Assembly: GCA_903918045.1 (NCBI GenBank)
Contig: CAIXCY010000060.1
Span: 1-64,000 of the forward strand
DNA from: an uncultured Bacteroidia bacterium
GTDB lineage: Bacteria > Bacteroidota > Bacteroidia > Bacteroidales > Prolixibacteraceae
Reading direction: 5' to 3'
DNA: 64,000 bases
Shown here: one piece after another, positions 63,762-64,000 of the stretch
Numbering within the stretch: the stretch's first letter is position 1
Layout: every line of letters starts with the position of its first letter
Notes under the pieces: generated by a model
What the model was told of the DNA's origin: nothing
What the model saw: the letters and a program-made list of their open reading frames with translations, nothing else
Databases searched by the model: none
Made by a program: the position numbers and the translations under genes

Positions 63762-64000
63762 TCATTCAGGCAGTAATTGCAATACCGACTTCCCCAAAAG
63801 GATCGATTCAGAACAAGGTATAGCCTCTCCTGAATTTTCGTTGCGCCCCTGAAGAAGATATCTGGTTGATATACTGATTGATTCATCGACCGCCTGTTGA
63901 CAAAGTTTTCCGATATCACCCCCTTTTACCCTATTCCAGATCAGGGTCAGTTTCGTATTTGGAAATTCTGTGGCCATTTCATAATCGCCATCACTGTCAA
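63762..64000 (-). CDS. C-terminal end of an unrecognised protein (5' partial)
   Basis: The frame is open to the window edge (DSDGDYEMATEFPNTKL...), so at least 78 residues of a longer protein are visible. Basic and polar residues are mixed (LTLIWNRVKGGDIGKLCQQAVDES) with no motif I know. The Met in the middle (63977) need not be the start. It precedes asnS by 190 bp on the same strand. Confidence 0.45.
   Translation of the reverse strand, partial: DSDGDYEMATEFPNTKLTLIWNRVKGGDIGKLCQQAVDESISISTRYLLQGRNENSGEAIPCSESILLGKSVLQLLPE

Overview
The window comes from a member of the Bacteroidota, probably a Bacteroidales/Marinilabiliales-type glycan degrader. Seen in the sequence: a complete SusC-SusD-SusE-SusF starch locus, two proteins with type IX secretion (T9SS) C-terminal domains, a hybrid two-component sensor with a ligand-binding propeller, lipoprotein glycosidases, and promoters of the Bacteroidota form (TTG about 19-21 bp before TAnnTTTG). 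The genus cannot be read from the sequence.

Layout. 1-3060: 3' end of a large repeat-rich T9SS surface protein. 3072-4661: a remnant of a DUF5107/TPR protein, cut at both ends. 4681-12375 (minus strand): a galactoside cluster of sugar porter, GH2, GH27 and GH110. 12610-17065: a MarR regulator with a three-part EmrA/EmrB/TolC efflux pump. 17204-20167: glycogen branching enzyme and a PfkB-type kinase. 20374-22578 (minus): B12-binding-type radical SAM protein. 22639-27837: an AmmeMemoRadiSam operon (MEMO-AMMECR1 fusion, membrane spermidine-synthase-like protein, radical SAM enzyme) in which the first and last proteins carry export-like leaders. 28414-32166: aroB, aroA and an MgtC/DUF4010 membrane protein. 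32252-37114: a 1403-aa hybrid sensor kinase and a stand-alone receiver related to its last domain.

37137-55796 is a starch/maltodextrin utilisation locus. On the minus strand lie susC, susD, susE, a susF-like gene and a secreted GH13 amylase. On the plus strand lie a LacI-type regulator, an MFS maltose-type transporter, beta-phosphoglucomutase, a GH65 phosphorylase and a periplasmic GH13 enzyme (SusA-like). The likely flow is outer-surface amylase and SusDEF binding, SusC import, periplasmic cleavage, MFS uptake, then cytoplasmic phosphorolysis to glucose and beta-glucose-1-phosphate, the latter isomerised to glucose-6-phosphate. Two exact copies of a palindromic GCAAACGTTTGC site flank lacI and are the obvious operators.

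55863-60509: PiT phosphate transporter and its DUF47 partner, a membrane-anchored helical protein, and a PhoR/PhoB-like two-component pair. 60614-63571 (minus): rpoN (sigma-54) and asnS. 63762-64000 (minus): C-terminal end of an unrecognised protein.

The two parts most worth a second look are the apparently exported AmmeMemoRadiSam module with its membrane partner (22639-27837) and the doubly truncated DUF5107 remnant. No rRNA, tRNA, CRISPR array, insertion sequence or integrase was recognised.
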